This document shows, one piece after another, positions 33,345 through 36,786 of a stretch of 36,786 nt of DNA. Where the stretch lies: assembly GCA_030685235.1 (NCBI GenBank), contig MU839296.1:1-36786 (forward strand). The letters are read 5' to 3'. The translations under genes and the position numbers were made by a program. Position 1 is the first letter of the stretch, and each line of letters begins with the position of its first letter. Source of the DNA: Copromyces sp. CBS 386.78 (Eukaryota > Ascomycota > Sordariomycetes > Sordariales > Sordariaceae). The notes under the pieces were generated by a model. It worked only from the letters and a program-made list of their open reading frames with translations, was not told the origin of the DNA and did no database searches.

Positions 33345-33680
33345 TCAACTAAACGCTCTATAATAAACTTATACTTATTAAAATAATAGAATTTAACCGA
33401 AAAGATATATATAACGTCGAATATAATATTTAACGTATTTATATATAATCCTTAGAACAATCTATAAGCGTAGTAGTAATTTAAATATAAAATATTTAAA
33501 AACTTCTATTATTAGGACGAAACTATTTAGAATCGCCCTATTTCAATTAGACTATAATATAGAACTTACAATTAATAGAATAATAAAGCTTAATCGGAAG
33601 GATATATATAGTATTAAGTATAAAATTCGACATATCTATATATATCCCTTAGAAAAGTTTTAAATAAAATAGTAAGTAAC
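33345..33680 (+). repeat. two ~140-bp direct repeats, offset 197 bp
   Basis: ttaaccgaaaagatatata at 33393 corresponds to ttaatcggaaggatatata at 33590, with similarity running from about 33345 to 33485 and 33540 to 33680; differences are mostly transitions and short indels. Confidence 0.6.
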
Positions 33681-34909
33681 TATTAGTAGGAATACGTTAA
33701 AAACTTTAATTATCTTTAATATAGGACAGTATCGCCAATTAAAACTAATTTTACTAATAATACTAGAAGTAACTTTAATATAAATAATAAATTACTATCG
33801 ATAAAAAAAGGCATAATATTATCGATAATAAAAATATTATTTATTAGGTTATTAATAGGAATTATATTAATTAAGGTAGGATAATTATAGGAAGGAATAA
33901 TAGGAAGAAATTAATAATATAAAGGTAGGCTTATACCCGAATATTCGTATTATTATTATATTTAAAATAATATATCCCAGGTAAGAGGGTCTATATTACT
34001 ATTTAACATCCTACTATATAAAAATTTATCCAATTATTAAAATAGTATACGAAGTAGCCGCGATTTAACGCTAGAATAAAGAATTTAGCCGTATACTATT
34101 TAAATAAAGAATTAAAAACCAATATATAAGTATAAAGTCAGTAAAAATTAAGTCGGAGCTATACTATATTCGGTTAATTATAATAGTTAGCGAATAAATA
34201 GTATAATTACTATTATAAATCTAATACCTACTCCCTATTTTAAATAAATCTTACTATTAAACGAACTAATAAAATAATTACTATTATAAATCGGGTAGAA
34301 CGTATATAAAGCAAATAATAACTAGACCGGTCGGCTATTTTACAAAATTGTAAGTAGACCTATTTTAAAAATTAATAAATTAATTAAAATTATTCTAAAT
34401 TAATTAATTTTAGGGATTTTAATAGTATAAAACCGCCCGTACATTTTATTCTTATTAGAATTAACAATAATTATTCTAATTAAAATAAAGTATAAAAATT
34501 ATTATAAAATAATTAATTAATTTAAAGCGTATTATATAACGGCTTCGACTATTTCTTTATTACTACAGACGAATTTTATAGCCCGTTCAATAAACTATAA
34601 AATCAATCCTTAATTATAGCGGGGTTTACAATTAAATAAATAAATAATATAATTATTATAGCGGATTTATTATAACGCTATAGAATAAATAATAATTAGC
34701 TTAATTCGAAAAATTATAAGTCCGTTAAAAGGTCGAAAGCAATTTAGATTTCGATTTTAAAAAATATTATTATATTTATTAAATTCTAAATAATTAATCT
34801 AATTTGGAGGAGAGGTATAGAAGGGTCGAAAATAAGATTACGAAAGGTAGTTAAATTCGAACGGGTTTAGAAATAAAGAGTTTATTAATTAAATATCGTA
34901 ATTAAAGAA

Positions 34910-34975
34910 CGGTATTATAACCGCCGCCTACGGTTTAAAGAATAATATTATAACCGCCGCCTACAGCTAAAAATA
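34910..34975 (+). repeat. short direct repeat ttataaccgccgcctac
   Basis: Two copies about 37 bp apart (about 34914 and 34951), differing only at the ends. Confidence 0.7.
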
Positions 34976-35999
34976 ATTAATTTAATTTAATAATTGCCGC
35001 TTAATCTATCTTCGCCAATTATTTTACTCTTATTAGAATTAATTATAATAACCCAATTTAAAACGAGGGCGTTTTACCCCAACTATTTAATTAAAAGTAA
35101 TTAAAAAATAAATAATAGAGCCGGAACTAGACCTCCTTAATTTTATTCGTATTAAAATTAAATAGAATAATTCTAATTAGAATAAAATAAAATTACTTTT
35201 AGTCGCCCTAATTGTTATAAATAATTTCTTTAACGTCTTCCTTATATTCTTATATAAAATTTATAACTTCGTCTACCATTTAAAATATTTAATTATTATA
35301 AATTATATTAGTTACTAAACGTTTTACTAGCAAATTATCCGCTTAATTACTAAATTCCTCTACAACTTCATAATTATTTCTATCGAATAGGGCGTACGAA
35401 TTAAATTAGTAATTATTATATTCCTTTTTAAACTAATACTTTAATTAGCATAAATAAATTCTATTAAATAGTTCTTTAACCGATTTAATATAGTATATAG
35501 CAGGCGTCTTTTTAATAAATAAAATCCTATAAGCGTAGCTTATATATTTCGTAACTATATTAATTATCCGTTCGATAGCCGGGCTATCCTCGCTAATTTA
35601 ACCGCCGTTTTAATTTTCCGTATTATTATTAATTTAATTATTATTATAATAATCTCCAGTAATTCGGTTAATCCGGGCTTATAATATAGCTAATATTTCT
35701 ATAGAGACTATTATAAAACTCTAAAACTTTAAGGCCGGATACCTATTATAGAATATTGTAATTAAGGACCTACGTATATATTAGAATATAAACCGTTCTA
35801 ATTTAAAGATATATATAATTTAATTATTAAAATATCTACCTCTATCCCGCAAATAATATTCAATAACGGTATACTATCCCTATAAAAAGGCGTAAAATTT
35901 ATTTAGCGTATTAAAATCTTATTCCCAACTTTAAAAATATATTATATTATCGCCTTCTTACTATTCTCTAAAGAGTAGAACGGTAATATAAAAATTCTA

Positions 36000-36668
36000 C
36001 GCCATTTCTACGGGCTTATAATTTATTTGTAAAAAAATATCCGAATAATAAGCCGCTTAACGTATAATTACTTTATATATATTCGTCGCCGTATTTACTT
36101 ATTTGAATAACCTCGCTATATATTCAATTAAATCGCAAGTATTACCCCGTATAAAATTAATATTCTCGCGGAAATCTTCGACGGTCGCTATCGGGCCCGC
36201 CGGTAATTTATCCGCGGTTCTAAATCCGGATACGGGTTTTACTCCTATTAAAATAGAATTAATATCCGCCTAAAACTACTCTTTACTTCCCGTTCCGGAT
36301 TAGTAGGATATTTTACTACGCTTTTCAACCTAGTATACTAACGGCGACTCCGACTGCGGGCGCTTAAAACTATCGGTAAAATCTATAATCTCTAATTTTA
36401 ATCCGCTACTATCGTTATTCAGGCTAATAAGCGGCTTATTTTTATAAAGAATCCTATTTTATACAAAGAGCCTAATATTTTATCTTTTTGCCGGCGTTAC
36501 AATTTATTTACCTAAACCCTTCTTTAAAAACGATATTTTTTTATTTAATATTTCGTTAGTAATATCAACGTTAATTATATTATCCTTTATACGAATATTA
36601 ATTTTCTATTTATTATAGAAGGCGAATTCGTTTGTATTAGTAATTTACCGCTTTACCTCTATTTTTAA
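36000..36668 (-). pseudogene. RIP-decayed coding frame of unknown family
   Basis: Minus-strand frame starting at 36668 and still in phase at 36014 (218 codons, about 13 stops). It includes readable stretches such as LISLNNDSSGLKLEIIDFTD and VKPVSGFRTADKLPAGPIA, with a 56-codon stop-free run. It may continue leftwards towards 35.2 kb. No domain recognised; it abuts exactly the TIR element that starts at 36669. Confidence 0.4.
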
Positions 36669-36786
36669 GAGAAAGTCTTTTCGCACTGCCTTCAATGTCT
36701 TCATACACTGCTCCCCCACTTGGCGCGCCCTCTCCCGCTTTTTGGACCAATCATCTCACAGACATAACCTCTGGACCCACACCACA
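36669..36786 (+). mobile_element. left end of a second TIR element related to the one at 2046
   Basis: gagaaagtcttttcg at 36669 matches the outer end of the 2046-2898 element. Continuing similarity (tcaatgtcttc, cacactg-like, gctcccccac) has substitutions and is clearly more diverged than the two ends of that element are from each other. Composition changes from RIPed to normal exactly here. It is truncated by the window edge; the target duplication would be the 8 bases 36661-36668 if the family uses 8 bp. Confidence 0.65.

Larger units (their letters stand above)
26031..36668. other. strongly RIP-mutated block
   Basis: About 10.6 kb of very high AT with TpA excess and almost no CpA/TpG. Beyond the remnants listed separately (decayed frames, SET gene, repeats), the stretches 32.0-32.9, 33.7-34.9 and 35.2-36.0 kb hold nothing I can read. 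No reverse transcriptase motif was found in this block. Confidence 0.75.

Noticed and set aside
22330..36668. Mitochondrial DNA insertion as explanation for high AT
   Set aside because: CpG is retained while CpA/TpG are depleted, and copia integrase motifs are present, which fits RIP and not mitochondrial sequence.
26031..36668. Gypsy or LINE element
   Set aside because: No RT motif such as a YxDD box or chromodomain could be read in any frame tried; likeness was not sufficient to name either.
1..36786. tRNA or rRNA genes
   Set aside because: No cloverleaf with A and B boxes and no rRNA-like segment was noticed in the normal-composition parts on either strand.

Overview
The window looks like a chromosomal segment of a filamentous ascomycete (Pezizomycotina, probably a Sordariomycete). 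Two features point there. First, about 7-7.5 kb on the left and about 14 kb on the right are extremely AT-rich, almost free of CpA and TpG, rich in TpA, yet still carry CpG; this is the footprint of repeat-induced point mutation (RIP). Second, the normal-composition stretch between them (about 7.5-22.3 kb) carries genes with short fungal introns (GT..AG with CTAAC/CTAAT branch sites).

Layout. 1-7541 is one RIP-damaged Ty1/copia retrotransposon on the + strand, cut by the left window edge: end of the 5' LTR, a half-tRNA-type primer site, then gag, protease, integrase, reverse transcriptase and RNase H remnants, and a 3' LTR ending at 7541. A 853-bp terminal-inverted-repeat (TIR) element with a perfect 8-bp target duplication sits inside it (2046-2898). 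7542-22.3 kb is the gene island. All genes there are on the minus strand: an AT-hook protein (7939-9058, two exons), a sirtuin of the SIRT6/7 type broken by several frameshifts (9520-11323), a class III PLP enzyme of the 2,2-dialkylglycine decarboxylase type (13705-15398, two exons) and a RhoGAP-domain protein (16815-18784, two exons) whose arginine finger is missing. The genes are independently transcribed, so no operon logic applies. The gaps of 2.4, 1.4 and 3.5 kb hold promoters, UTRs and unrecognised sequence.

22.3-25.25 kb is a second, different copia element that stops after integrase, with no reverse transcriptase. 25.55-26.03 kb is a small island of normal composition with a 15-bp minisatellite and a TATA box. 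26.03-36.67 kb is the most heavily mutated block. It does not look like plain retrotransposon: it holds a recognisable RIP-killed SET-domain gene (about 30.0-30.75 kb, +), a decayed minus-strand reading frame with few stops (31.1-31.9 kb), another decayed minus-strand frame (36.0-36.67 kb), three sets of tandem repeats (28.7-29.9 kb), and many copies of a short palindrome. At 36669, composition returns to normal exactly where a TIR related to the nested element at 2046 begins.

The most unusual observations are the RIP-inactivated SET gene with its duplicated cysteine motif, the dispersed palindromes in the same block, and the related TIR at both ends of the window. No tRNA, rRNA, CRISPR array or bacterial-type feature was seen.
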